Shown here: one piece after another, positions 9,449-17,759 of the stretch
How positions within the stretch are numbered: the stretch's first letter is position 1
Layout of the letters: each line of letters begins with the position of its first letter
NCBI RefSeq assembly: GCF_009768975.1
Contig: NZ_CP035733.1
Span: 1,798,001 to 1,862,000 of the forward strand
Origin: Sphingorhabdus lacus
GTDB taxonomy: Bacteria > Pseudomonadota > Alphaproteobacteria > Sphingomonadales > Sphingomonadaceae
Direction of reading: 5' to 3'
Length of the DNA stretch: 64,000 nt
Notes under the pieces: generated by a model
The model's input: only the letters and a program-made list of their open reading frames with translations
What the model was told of the DNA's origin: nothing
The model's database searches: none
Program-made: the position numbers and the translations under genes

Positions 9449-10858
9449 CTATCCCGCCACTACAAAGGTCTTCGGTTCGGTATAAGCCAATAAACCTTCA
9501 ACACCATTTTCGACGCCGACCCCCGACTGTTTGCGCCCGCCGAAGGCCGCGAAAGGTGACAGGGCGAGTCCCTCGTTGATCCAGACACTGCCCGTATCCA
9601 TTCGTTCGGCGATCCGCAGGGCGGTTTCGGTGTCGGCGGACCAGACCGTTCCGGCAAGCCCCATGTCGGTGTTGTTCGCCTTGGAAATGGCATCCTCGAC
9701 GTCGGTAAAACGAACGAGCGGCAGGATCGGGCCGAACTGCTCTTCACGGACGATGCGACTTTCTTCAGGCGGATTGTCAACCAAGGTCACCGGTACAAAG
9801 AAGCCGCCGTCCTGCGGCGCCTCTCCTTGCAAGAGCCCGTAGCCATTTGCCTCGCAATCGGCGAGCAACGCCTTCACCCGCTCATATTGCGGCTTGTTCT
9901 GGATGGGGCCGAGCGCGACGCCTTGCTGGCTGCCGTCGCCCATGGGCACGGCTTTGGCGAGTTTTGCCATTTCATCGCGAATCGCATCGTAGATGTCATT
10001 ATGGACATAGGCCCGCTTGGTCGCAACGCAAACCTGACCGCTGTTGGTGAAGGCGGACCAGAACAGCTTTTCGGCGGTTTCGGTCACGTTGACGTCCGGC
10101 ATGACGATGGCGGCATCGTTGCCGCCCAGCTCGAGTGTGAGCCGCTTGAGCGTCGGTGCCGCGCTTTCCATCACCCTGCGTCCGGTGGCGGTCGAGCCGG
10201 TGAAACTGACCTTGTCGAAACCCGGGTGCGCCGTCATCATTGGCCCGAGCGCATCGCCCCCTGTGATGACATTGATCACGCCGGCCGGAACGAAATCGCG
10301 GATCAGCTCGCCGATCCGAAGCACGGTCATCGGCGTGAATGGCGAAGGCTTCAGGACCAGGGTATTGCCGGCCAGCAGGGCGGGCGCGATCTTCCAGATC
10401 GACAGCACGACGGGGAAATTCCATGGCGAAATGCCGGCTACTACTCCGATGGGCACATAGCGGGTGACCTGCCGGCGTCCGGGCCCTGCCTCGATCTCGC
10501 GGTCCGGCAGAGTCAGAGTGGCGGTTGCCTGACACCATTGCGCGGCAGCCATCACTTCAAACTGCGCTTGCTCTGCCGGCTTACCCTGCTCGCGCGTCAA
10601 CATCGTGGCAAGCTCGGCTGCATTGGCTGCAATGGTTTCGCCAATCCGGTTCACAATCGCGGCCCGTTCCGCCCATGGCGTATCGCGCCAGCCTGGAAAG
10701 GCAGCGCGGGCCGCGGAAATGGCGGTTTCAAGCTCTGGTGCGCCTGCATCCGGAACCGAAGCGATGACCGCCCCTGTGGCGGGATTGACGACCTCAAGAC
10801 GGTTTTGCGAGTCCGCCGCCTGGCCGTTGATTGTCATGCTGAGAGTGTTGTGAGTCAT
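9449..10858 (-). CDS. NAD(P)-dependent aldehyde dehydrogenase
   Basis: A 469-residue aldehyde dehydrogenase: aldehyde + NAD(P)+ + H2O gives acid. Visible are the SPWNFP strand (144-149), the Rossmann-type FTGSTATG (219-226), catalytic E243 in LELGGND and nucleophile C277 in NSGQVC. The frame extends to 10903, but ATG 10858 has GAAGGAA at good spacing. It lies 13 bp downstream of the alcohol dehydrogenase on the same strand, giving a two-step operon that converts a primary alcohol through an aldehyde to an acid, which the acyl-CoA ligases could then activate. The sequence looks like succinate-semialdehyde/benzaldehyde-type enzymes of sphingomonads, but the substrate cannot be fixed. Confidence 0.87.
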   Translation of the reverse strand: MTHNTLSMTINGQAADSQNRLEVVNPATGAVIASVPDAGAPELETAISAARAAFPGWRDTPWAERAAIVNRIGETIAANAAELATMLTREQGKPAEQAQFEVMAAAQWCQATATLTLPDREIEAGPGRRQVTRYVPIGVVAGISPWNFPVVLSIWKIAPALLAGNTLVLKPSPFTPMTVLRIGELIRDFVPAGVINVITGGDALGPMMTAHPGFDKVSFTGSTATGRRVMESAAPTLKRLTLELGGNDAAIVMPDVNVTETAEKLFWSAFTNSGQVCVATKRAYVHNDIYDAIRDEMAKLAKAVPMGDGSQQGVALGPIQNKPQYERVKALLADCEANGYGLLQGEAPQDGGFFVPVTLVDNPPEESRIVREEQFGPILPLVRFTDVEDAISKANNTDMGLAGTVWSADTETALRIAERMDTGSVWINEGLALSPFAAFGGRKQSGVGVENGVEGLLAYTEPKTFVVAG

Positions 10859-10871
10859 GGTCTGGGTTCCT

Positions 10872-11978
10872 TCACGCGGACAATTCGAGGATCGCCTTGA
10901 CACACTTTCCCGAGTGGCTGTCAGCGATCGCTTCGTTGATCTGGTCGAACGGATAGATGGTCGAGAATTTCTCTATGGGAAGTTTGCCGGCGGCATGCAA
11001 AGCGATGAGTTGGGGCAAGAAGTTTTCGGGATCGCTATCCCCCTCGATAATACCCTTGATCGTGTAGCCGTAGGTGATAGCGGGTACGATGGGCAGCGGC
11101 AGGACGGCATCTAAGCTGCCGGGAACGCCGACCAAGCCAAGCGCACCGTGCGGTGCAAGCATATTCAAGGATGCGAAAATCGCTCCCACATTGCCGCTGG
11201 TATCGACGATATTATTGGCGCCATGCGGCAAAATTGCCCTGACTTGGTCAGCGGCATCTCCCGTTGCCGGATCGATGGCATGGTCTGCACCCAACTCCAG
11301 GGCGAGTTGCCTACGGGCTTGCTGCGGCTCAATCATGATGATCGATGCGCAGTCGGCGATCTTGCCGCCGAGAACCGCGCTGAGGCCAACCGCACCGCCG
11401 CCCAGTATGACCAGGCTGGAGCCTGCTTGCGCATTCAAGGAGCGCAACACGGCGCCTACGCCGGTTTGAACCCCGCACCCAAGCGGAGCGAGGATATTGA
11501 GGTCTGCATCATCGGGTAATGCGATGACGTTCCGCTCCTGCGCGATCGCGTGCGAAGCGAATGACGACTGGCCGAAGAATCTTGCGGCGACCGGCCCTGA
11601 ATCATCATGCGCGCACGAGCTTCCATCAGGCCTGACGCAGGCAAAATTGAGTCCAACGAAGTCATGGCAATAGGCGGGGTCTCCGCTATGGCACTGGCTG
11701 CACTGCCCGCACGAATTGAAAGTCAGCAAGACCTTCTGGCCTGGCCGAACTTTAGTGACACCATCACCGACTTTCTCGACCACGCCGGCGCCTTCATGGC
11801 CAAGGATGAGTGGGAAAGGCGAGCCCATTGCCCCAGAGGCAAAAACCATGTCGGTATGACAGATGCCCACAGCATGAATTCGGACGAGTATTTCGCCTGC
11901 GCGTGGTGGATCGAAGCGGATTGGCTCGATGGAATAGGGCTGGTTCGGTTCACGCAGAACTGCGGCCGTGCCTTGCAT
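10872..11978 (-). CDS. zinc-dependent alcohol dehydrogenase (aryl/allyl alcohol dehydrogenase-like)
   Basis: A 368-residue medium-chain zinc dehydrogenase. Catalytic-zinc ligands C40, H61 and E62 and the later Cys in PLGCGVQTG are present; the structural-zinc cysteines are C90, C93, C96 and C104; the coenzyme motif is GGGAVGLSAV. The segment RFFGQSSFASHAIAQERN and PLGCGVQTGVGAVL match the benzyl-alcohol/geraniol dehydrogenase branch, which oxidises aromatic and allylic terpene alcohols. Of several in-frame starts, ATG 11978 has GGGAGAG at ideal spacing. It is first in the operon with the aldehyde dehydrogenase and is divergent from the acyl-CoA dehydrogenase at 12129; the shared promoter region holds one copy of the CCCATACTTTCG motif. 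Confidence 0.86.
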   Translation of the reverse strand: MQGTAAVLREPNQPYSIEPIRFDPPRAGEILVRIHAVGICHTDMVFASGAMGSPFPLILGHEGAGVVEKVGDGVTKVRPGQKVLLTFNSCGQCSQCHSGDPAYCHDFVGLNFACVRPDGSSCAHDDSGPVAARFFGQSSFASHAIAQERNVIALPDDADLNILAPLGCGVQTGVGAVLRSLNAQAGSSLVILGGGAVGLSAVLGGKIADCASIIMIEPQQARRQLALELGADHAIDPATGDAADQVRAILPHGANNIVDTSGNVGAIFASLNMLAPHGALGLVGVPGSLDAVLPLPIVPAITYGYTIKGIIEGDSDPENFLPQLIALHAAGKLPIEKFSTIYPFDQINEAIADSHSGKCVKAILELSA

Positions 11979-12035
11979 TTTCAACTCTCCCTGTATTGTC
12001 GTCATATTCCTTTTCCACTTCGACTGCCTTCCGCT

Positions 12036-12049
12036 CCCATACTTTCGTC
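12036..12049 (+). promoter_or_regulatory. candidate operator, site A of the CCAWACTTTYG family
   Basis: CCCATACTTTCGTC, followed by TTGGCC so that the site is an imperfect inverted repeat. It lies in the gap between the divergent alcohol dehydrogenase (58 bp from its ATG) and acyl-CoA dehydrogenase (80 bp from its ATG). Four related sites occur at 21076, 23903, 24886 and 26571, all in promoter gaps. Confidence 0.5.
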
Positions 12050-12128
12050 TTGGCCGTGCAATTGCCAACACATCTAGCGCCCCAATCCTATTGTTCGCCG
12101 TTTTGTAGAGCGGTCAGAAGCAGACAGG

Positions 12129-13268
12129 ATGCGTGTTTTAATGATTCTTAGTGAAACACAGGTTGCAATTCGTGAAGGCGTTCGCGCCTTTGCCCAGGAC
12201 CGGATTCGTCCGAATTCGGCAGGCTACGAGCGCGAAGGCAAATATCCCGACGATCTCTTCGAAGAGCTGGGTTCATTGGGCTTGTTCGGATTGATTGCGC
12301 CAGCGCCCTACGGCGGTGTCGATGCAGACTATGTCTCTTATGCGCTATCGCTGATCGAACTGGCGGCAGCTGATGGTGCGCTTTCGACTATTGTTTCGAT
12401 CCAGAATTCAATTCTCATTTCCGGCCTGCTCAAAGATGGTACTGCCGATCAGAAGCAGAGGTTTCTGCCTGAGCTCATTTCAGGCCGAATGATCGGTGCG
12501 TTTGCACTGACCGAGAGTGATGCAGGGTCAGACGCTGCAGCAATTCGAACAAAAGCCGACCGTGTGGCCGGCGGCTGGCGACTGACCGGAGCCAAACAGT
12601 TTATTACATCAGGGCAGATCGCGAAGGTTGTGATGGCCATCGCGGTTACCGATCCGGCAGCAGGCCGGAAGGGTATGACAGCTTTTCTTATTCCGACAGA
12701 CCGGATTGGTTATGTTGTCGACAAGGTTGAACACAAACTGGGTCAGTCAGCATCGGATACCTGCGCCTTGCGGTTCGACGATCTTTTTATCGAAGATGAT
12801 CTCGTGCTTGGAGCACCGGGTGACGGATACCGGATTGCGCTTGCCAATCTCGAAACGGGCCGCATCGGCATCGCGGCGCAAGCTGTAGGCATGGCTCAGG
12901 CCGCGCTCGAGATTGCGGTTTCATACGCCAAAGACCGGGTGTCGATGGGGATTCCAATCATCGCACACCAAGCGGTGGGTTTTCGGCTGGCGGACCTTGC
13001 AACGCGGCTTGAGGCAGCCAGGCTTATGGTACTCTCGGCGGCTGCTCTGAGAGATTCTGGGGCACCGGCGCTAAAAGAAGCATCCATGGCGAAGCTGTTC
13101 GCATCGGAGATGGCCGAAGCCGTCGTATCCGGCGCGATCCAGACGCTTGGCGGGTATGGCTACCTTGAGGAATTTGGTCTTGCTAAGCTCTACCGCGACG
13201 TGCGGGTTTGCCAAATCTACGAAGGCACTTCGGACATCCAACGCATGATCATAGCGCGCGCGCTGTGA
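12129..13268 (+). CDS. acyl-CoA dehydrogenase
   Basis: A 379-residue FAD enzyme introducing a trans-2 double bond into an acyl-CoA. It has the full set of short/medium-chain signatures: ALTESDAGSDAAAIRTKA, GWRLTGAKQFITSG, YAKDRVSMGIPIIAHQAV and a C-terminal YEGTSDIQRMIIARAL with the catalytic Glu in the canonical place (about residue 365). It therefore differs from the pair at 7177-9399 and is probably a homotetramer. ATG 12129 overlaps a weak ACAGG; a second ATG at 12141 is possible but has no clear binding site. It starts the operon dehydrogenase, SDR, thiolase, with 29-bp gaps, which together complete most of a beta-oxidation turn. Electrons would go to ETF, not encoded here. Confidence 0.88.
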   Translation: MRVLMILSETQVAIREGVRAFAQDRIRPNSAGYEREGKYPDDLFEELGSLGLFGLIAPAPYGGVDADYVSYALSLIELAAADGALSTIVSIQNSILISGLLKDGTADQKQRFLPELISGRMIGAFALTESDAGSDAAAIRTKADRVAGGWRLTGAKQFITSGQIAKVVMAIAVTDPAAGRKGMTAFLIPTDRIGYVVDKVEHKLGQSASDTCALRFDDLFIEDDLVLGAPGDGYRIALANLETGRIGIAAQAVGMAQAALEIAVSYAKDRVSMGIPIIAHQAVGFRLADLATRLEAARLMVLSAAALRDSGAPALKEASMAKLFASEMAEAVVSGAIQTLGGYGYLEEFGLAKLYRDVRVCQIYEGTSDIQRMIIARAL

Positions 13269-13297
13269 TCATATCGGGTAATAGAAAAGGACAATCA

Positions 13298-14062
13298 ATG
13301 CACATAGAAGGAGTTGCAGCAATCGTCACCGGGGGCGCCTCTGGTCTTGGAGCTGCCACGGCCCAGCAGCTCGCCTCACGTGGGGCCAAAGTTACGCTTT
13401 TCGACCTGAATGCAGAGCTTGGGACCGCGTTTGCCGAAAAGATCGGCGGCCGCTTTGCCGCAATCAACGTCATCGACGAAGCGGCAGTTGCCAATGCGAT
13501 TCTCGAGGCGGAAGAAGTGAACGGCAAAGCGCGGATTCTGGTGAATTGTGCGGGCATCGGTCCCCCGGCGAAAGTCATCGGCCGCGACGGAAATGCTGTG
13601 CCGCTGGGCGATTTTGCCAAAATAGTGAATATCAACCTCCTTGGAACCTTCAATGTCCTCTCGAAGTTTGCTGCGCGCATCCACGAAGCAGACCCCATTG
13701 GTGCCGAAGAGCGCGGCGTCATCGTAAATACCGCATCGGTAGCTGCATTCGATGGCCAGATCGGGCAGGCCGCTTACGCAGCCTCAAAGGGTGGAATTGT
13801 GGGCATGACCTTGCCCATTGCCCGCGAGCTTGCACGATATGGAATTCGCGTCATGACGATCGCGCCCGGGATTTTCTGGACACCGCTGCTTGGGTCGCTG
13901 CCGCAAGATGCACAGGATTCGCTTGGCCAGCAGGTGCCGTTCCCTTCACGTCTCGGCCATCCCGACGAATATGCACTGATGGTCGAAAGCATAATCGCAA
14001 ACCCGATGCTCAATGGCGAGACGATCCGCTTGGATGGTGCCATTCGCATGGCGCCCAAATAG
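13298..14062 (+). CDS. short-chain dehydrogenase, 3-hydroxyacyl-CoA dehydrogenase type II (HSD10)-like
   Basis: A 254-residue SDR with TGGASGLG at 11-18, the NAD-selecting Asp in FDLN, the NAG-like motif NCAGIG and the triad S147, Y160, K164. ATG 13298 has AAAAGGA upstream. It ends in the same dodecapeptide, IRLDGAIRMAPK, as the SDR at 4983-5765 and shares its length and motif order, so the two are paralogues. Position between an acyl-CoA dehydrogenase and a thiolase makes oxidation of a 3-hydroxyacyl-CoA the natural reading. With the FadB-like enzyme this gives three candidate 3-hydroxyacyl-CoA dehydrogenases in 13 kb, suggesting several turns with different chain shapes. Confidence 0.86.
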   Translation: MHIEGVAAIVTGGASGLGAATAQQLASRGAKVTLFDLNAELGTAFAEKIGGRFAAINVIDEAAVANAILEAEEVNGKARILVNCAGIGPPAKVIGRDGNAVPLGDFAKIVNINLLGTFNVLSKFAARIHEADPIGAEERGVIVNTASVAAFDGQIGQAAYAASKGGIVGMTLPIARELARYGIRVMTIAPGIFWTPLLGSLPQDAQDSLGQQVPFPSRLGHPDEYALMVESIIANPMLNGETIRLDGAIRMAPK

Positions 14063-14091
14063 GCCCACAAGCCGAAGACTGGAGAACTAAC

Positions 14092-15258
14092 ATGGGAGAA
14101 GCCTACATCGTTGATGCCGTCCGTACAGCGGGTGGTAAGCGAAACGGGAGACTTGCCGAATGGCATCCTGCCGATCTTGCGGCGGAGGTGTTTAATGCGC
14201 TGCTTGACCGCAATGCGTCGCTTGATCCAGAAGCGATCGAAGACGTTATTCTTGGCTGCGTGATGCAAGCCGGCGAACAGTGTTTCGCGTTTGCGCGCAA
14301 TGCAATTTTGGCTTCAAAGTTGCCCGCAACTACTCCTGGTGTTGCGGTCGATCGTCAATGCGGCTCATCGCAGCAGTCGCTGCAATTCGCGGCTCAGGCG
14401 GTGATGTCGGGGACCCAGGATGTCGTGATTGCGGCTGGTGTCGAAAGCATGACACGGGTGCCAATGTTCTCGAACTATACCCTACATGAAAAGGAAGGGA
14501 TCGGTACAGGACCGTTAAGCCCAAGAGGCAAGGCGCGGTACCAGCGGACCACCCAGTTCAGCCAGTTCGAAGGGGCAGAGCTGCTCGCGCAAAAGCACGG
14601 CTTCGACCGCGAGGCGCTCGACCGTTTTGCCCTCGGCAGCCACCGCAAGGCAGCAGCAGCAATCCAGACGGGCGCATTCGACAACGAAATCGTGCCCATA
14701 GATGTCGGCGGGGAATTGCATAGGGTCGACGAAGGCGTTCGGTTCGATGCTACTCTGGAAGGCATCGCATCGGTCAAACTCCTGCGCGAAGGGGGCGTAG
14801 TTTCCGCAGCCAATGCCAGCCAGGTTTGTGACGGGGCGAGCGGTGCCTTGGTCGTAAGCGAGCGGGCGCTCAAGCAGTTCAACCTTATACCCATTGCCCG
14901 CATCCACAATCTGACCGTGACGGCAGGCGATCCCGTCATCATGCTGGAAGAACCGGTCACAGCAACACGCAGGGCCTTGCATCGGGCGGGCATGTCGATA
15001 GGGGAAATCGACTTGTACGAAGTAAATGAAGCCTTTGCGCAGGTGCCGCTAACCTGGCTCAAAGAGATCGACGGTGACCATGAGAAACTTAATGTCAATG
15101 GCGGCGCTATCGCTCTAGGTCACCCGCTTGGCGCCTCCGGGACCAAGTTGATGGCAACGCTGATCAACGCACTTCGAGCAAGAGGCAAGCGCTGGGGACT
15201 GCAGACTATGTGCGAAGCAGGCGGTGTCGCCAATGTAACGATCATTGAGGCGCTTTGA
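14092..15258 (+). CDS. thiolase (acetyl-CoA C-acyltransferase)
   Basis: A 388-residue thiolase cleaving 3-ketoacyl-CoA with CoA to acetyl- or propionyl-CoA and a shortened acyl-CoA. Nucleophile C90 is in VDRQCGSSQQS, the second half has NVNGGAIALGHPLGASG with the catalytic His, and the last active-site cysteine is in CEAGGVAN, about 13 residues from the end. ATG 14092 has TGGAGAAC upstream. It closes the plus-strand operon after the acyl-CoA dehydrogenase and SDR. The CEAGG variant in place of the usual CIGGG is typical, as I recall, of thiolases in sphingomonad and actinobacterial side-chain degradation clusters. The degradative direction is inferred from context. Confidence 0.9.
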   Translation: MGEAYIVDAVRTAGGKRNGRLAEWHPADLAAEVFNALLDRNASLDPEAIEDVILGCVMQAGEQCFAFARNAILASKLPATTPGVAVDRQCGSSQQSLQFAAQAVMSGTQDVVIAAGVESMTRVPMFSNYTLHEKEGIGTGPLSPRGKARYQRTTQFSQFEGAELLAQKHGFDREALDRFALGSHRKAAAAIQTGAFDNEIVPIDVGGELHRVDEGVRFDATLEGIASVKLLREGGVVSAANASQVCDGASGALVVSERALKQFNLIPIARIHNLTVTAGDPVIMLEEPVTATRRALHRAGMSIGEIDLYEVNEAFAQVPLTWLKEIDGDHEKLNVNGGAIALGHPLGASGTKLMATLINALRARGKRWGLQTMCEAGGVANVTIIEAL

Positions 15259-15374
15259 AGAATTTACGTTGCAATCACACGTTGTACCGAACGGCTGCTC
15301 CGCCAACGCCAGCAGCAAAGTAAGACAACTATTTTGAAAACACTTGATTTCCAAGAATTCAGCGATCACCAGTT

Positions 15375-15416
15375 TCGCCTCTCCCCCTCTCTCCTCTCTA
15401 CTTAGGGGAGAGGCGA
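15375..15416. terminator. long inverted repeat between convergent genes, terminator-like
   Basis: Perfect 12-bp arms TCGCCTCTCCCC (15375-15386) and GGGGAGAGGCGA (15405-15416) around an 18-base loop, followed on the right by a second GC hairpin around CCCCGCTCGCAGCGGGG. It lies between the convergent thiolase and molybdopterin genes and overlaps the last codons and stop of the latter. There is no T-run on either side, so it is not a canonical intrinsic terminator. Confidence 0.45.
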
Positions 15417-17650
15417 TCCCCCGCTCGCAGCGGGGCCACCTCGACGGGAATCCCGTTCAAGACCGCAATGCCTGACAGACTGTCCCACTCATCCTCGTCG
15501 GTAAGTGCATTGAAATTTGCGCCGGACATCCGCGCCGCGACCGTCATTCGGGTGCCATTGTCACGATGATCGTGGCCATGCGGAAGGGTTATTACACCTG
15601 GCTTGACGCTGTCCGTGATCCGCGCCGTGACCTGGATTGCACCCTTACGCGAGGAAATGCGGACCGCGGCCCCATCAGCAATCTGCCGGTCGCGTGCATC
15701 GTCCGGATGGATTTCAAGGAAGCTGCGATCCGGGCCTTTTGCAAGCGCGGAAACATTATGCATCCAGCTGTTGTTCGACCGCAAATGCCGCCGCCCCACT
15801 AGCAGCAATGTTGAAGGCGCAACCTTGCGCTCCAATTCTCCTTGGAGTGGCGCCATGCCCTGTTTCATCAAGGGCGGAACCAACCGGATTTTGCGCTCCG
15901 GCGTGACAATCGCGTTGCGAAGCCGCGGAACCATTGGCCCCAGATCGATGCCGTGCGGCATTTCCTGCAGCTTGGAAAGTGTCAGGCCGCCGGGCCGCGC
16001 CCCAAAGCGATCGCCAAAGGGGCCGGTGCGGATCAGCAAGTCGATGAAGCGAGCCGGCCCTTGGTGGACGGCGACTGCGTCGAAGCATTCCGCAACGCTC
16101 AACCGCGTGGCCAGTTCGCCATCGGCGGCAAGCGTTTGCGCGATCATGCCTTGCAGCGCCTGCTCCTCAAGTGCCGCCGGCTCGATCCCGAGAATTCTGG
16201 CATTCAATTGCAGCAAGATTTCGCCGTCTCCGGCCGATTCCGCCGGAAATGCTGCGCAATCCCATTTGGCATAAGAACGCACCATATAGGGCGGACTGAA
16301 CGGCGGATAGTGGACCTGCTCGAGATGCCCGGAAGGCGGGAGTATGACCTTGGCGAAACGCGTCGTCTCGTTGAGATAGAGATCGATACTCGCCATGAAT
16401 TTGAGACTGGCCAATGCCTCCGCGTAGCGAGCCGAATTGGGGCTGGAGCGAACCGGATTGCCGCATAGCGTCAGCATCGCGCGGATCTGCCCTTCACCGG
16501 GCGTCAGGATTTCGTCTGGAAGGGTCGCAACAGGGCTGAAGCCCGATACTTCGGGCAAGCCCTTGACCCGCGTTCGCCAGCGATTGTTGGGCGCGACACC
16601 ATCCACATAGGTCTGGTTGTAGATCAGCGCCGGGGTTACCGGGAGCGGGAACATGGCCCCACCTTCCCGATCGAGGTTGCCGGTCAGAATGTTGACCACA
16701 TCGATCAGCCAGGAAGTGAGCGTGCCGAATTTCTGGGCGGACGTGCCGATCCGGCCATAGGCCACGGCTGACTTCGCCGATGCCATGTCGCGCGCCAGTT
16801 TCCGGATTGCGCCCGAATCTACACCGGTCCTCCCGGCGACCGATTCAGGTGAAAAGGGCGCGACCAGGCTTTGCAGCTCATCGACGCCGTCGACTATGTC
16901 GGACAGTTCGCCAATCGCGATCAGGTTTTCGGCGTAGAGCACTTGCACAAGCGCAAGAAGCAGGAACACATCGCCTCCCGGCTGGATCGCGATGTGCCGG
17001 TCCGCAACCTCAGCCGTTTCCGACCGGCGCGGGTCGATGACCACCAGCTTGCCGCCCCGCGCTTTCAAGGCCTCGAGCCGCCGGGGCCAGCCCGGCGCTG
17101 TTACGAGGCTGCCGTTGGACACCATCGGGTTGGCGCCGATAACGAGCAGAAAGTCGGTCCGGTCGATATCGGGAACCGGGATCAGGGCTTCAGAACCAAA
17201 AAGTTCGGTCGAAGAGACCACTTTGGCGATGTGATCAATTGATCCGGCCGTACCCATGTTCCTGCTGGGCAGGGTCAGCGCGAAGATTCCACCATAGATT
17301 ACGAGCCCGAGGTTATGGGCAACCGGATTGCCGATGTAGAGCCCAAGCGCATCATTGCCGTGTTTCTCGCGGATTGCCCGGATGGCCGAAGCCGCTTCAT
17401 CAATCGCGCTATCAAGATCCGTTTCAACAAAGTCGCGGCCCCGGCGGACAAGCGGCTGACGCAGCCTATCGGGGTCTTCATCGAGCAATCGCAGCCCTTG
17501 TGATTTCGGGCATAGGAAGCCCTGACTGAACGGATTGTCCTTGTCGCCCTTTATCGAGACAACCTGCCGACTGGCTGGATTGAATTCGACGACCAGCCCG
17601 CAACATGCCTCACAAAAGGGGCAAAGTCTGGTGATTGTCGCATTGGCCAA
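15398..17650 (-). CDS. molybdopterin (bis-MGD) oxidoreductase, formate dehydrogenase/DMSO reductase superfamily
   Basis: About 750 residues. The N-terminus binds a 4Fe-4S cluster through C10, C13, C17 and C47, followed by the Mo-bis-MGD domains (LVIGANPMVSNGSL, VVIDPRRSETAEVADRHIAIQPGGDVFLLLALV) and a C-terminal dinucleotide-binding domain. No twin-arginine signal is visible, so it should be cytoplasmic. Only TTG starts are available: TTG 17650 has GGAG eight bases upstream, TTG 17665 lies just before. The region expected to carry the metal-ligand Cys/Ser/SeCys reads MGTAGSIDHIA, without a Cys, suggesting Ser or no protein ligand. Family members include formate dehydrogenases, thiosulfate reductases and hydroxylating enzymes; the substrate here is unknown. 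It lies downstream of the TonB receptor on the same strand. Confidence 0.8.
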   Translation of the reverse strand: MANATITRLCPFCEACCGLVVEFNPASRQVVSIKGDKDNPFSQGFLCPKSQGLRLLDEDPDRLRQPLVRRGRDFVETDLDSAIDEAASAIRAIREKHGNDALGLYIGNPVAHNLGLVIYGGIFALTLPSRNMGTAGSIDHIAKVVSSTELFGSEALIPVPDIDRTDFLLVIGANPMVSNGSLVTAPGWPRRLEALKARGGKLVVIDPRRSETAEVADRHIAIQPGGDVFLLLALVQVLYAENLIAIGELSDIVDGVDELQSLVAPFSPESVAGRTGVDSGAIRKLARDMASAKSAVAYGRIGTSAQKFGTLTSWLIDVVNILTGNLDREGGAMFPLPVTPALIYNQTYVDGVAPNNRWRTRVKGLPEVSGFSPVATLPDEILTPGEGQIRAMLTLCGNPVRSSPNSARYAEALASLKFMASIDLYLNETTRFAKVILPPSGHLEQVHYPPFSPPYMVRSYAKWDCAAFPAESAGDGEILLQLNARILGIEPAALEEQALQGMIAQTLAADGELATRLSVAECFDAVAVHQGPARFIDLLIRTGPFGDRFGARPGGLTLSKLQEMPHGIDLGPMVPRLRNAIVTPERKIRLVPPLMKQGMAPLQGELERKVAPSTLLLVGRRHLRSNNSWMHNVSALAKGPDRSFLEIHPDDARDRQIADGAAVRISSRKGAIQVTARITDSVKPGVITLPHGHDHRDNGTRMTVAARMSGANFNALTDEDEWDSLSGIAVLNGIPVEVAPLRAGDRLSPK

Positions 17651-17759
17651 GGCTCTGTCTCCCAAGCAAAAACGGAAACGGCCGGCCTGCTGGCGCCAGG
17701 CACCAGTTCAGCCGACCGCCTCTTTCATCTGCCATCCGTTCGGGATGGCGTTCGCGTCA

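Noticed and set aside
9827-10900. Long plus-strand frame opposite the aldehyde dehydrogenase
   Set aside because: High-GC shadow frame; the minus-strand protein has complete catalytic motifs and the opposite translation resembles nothing.
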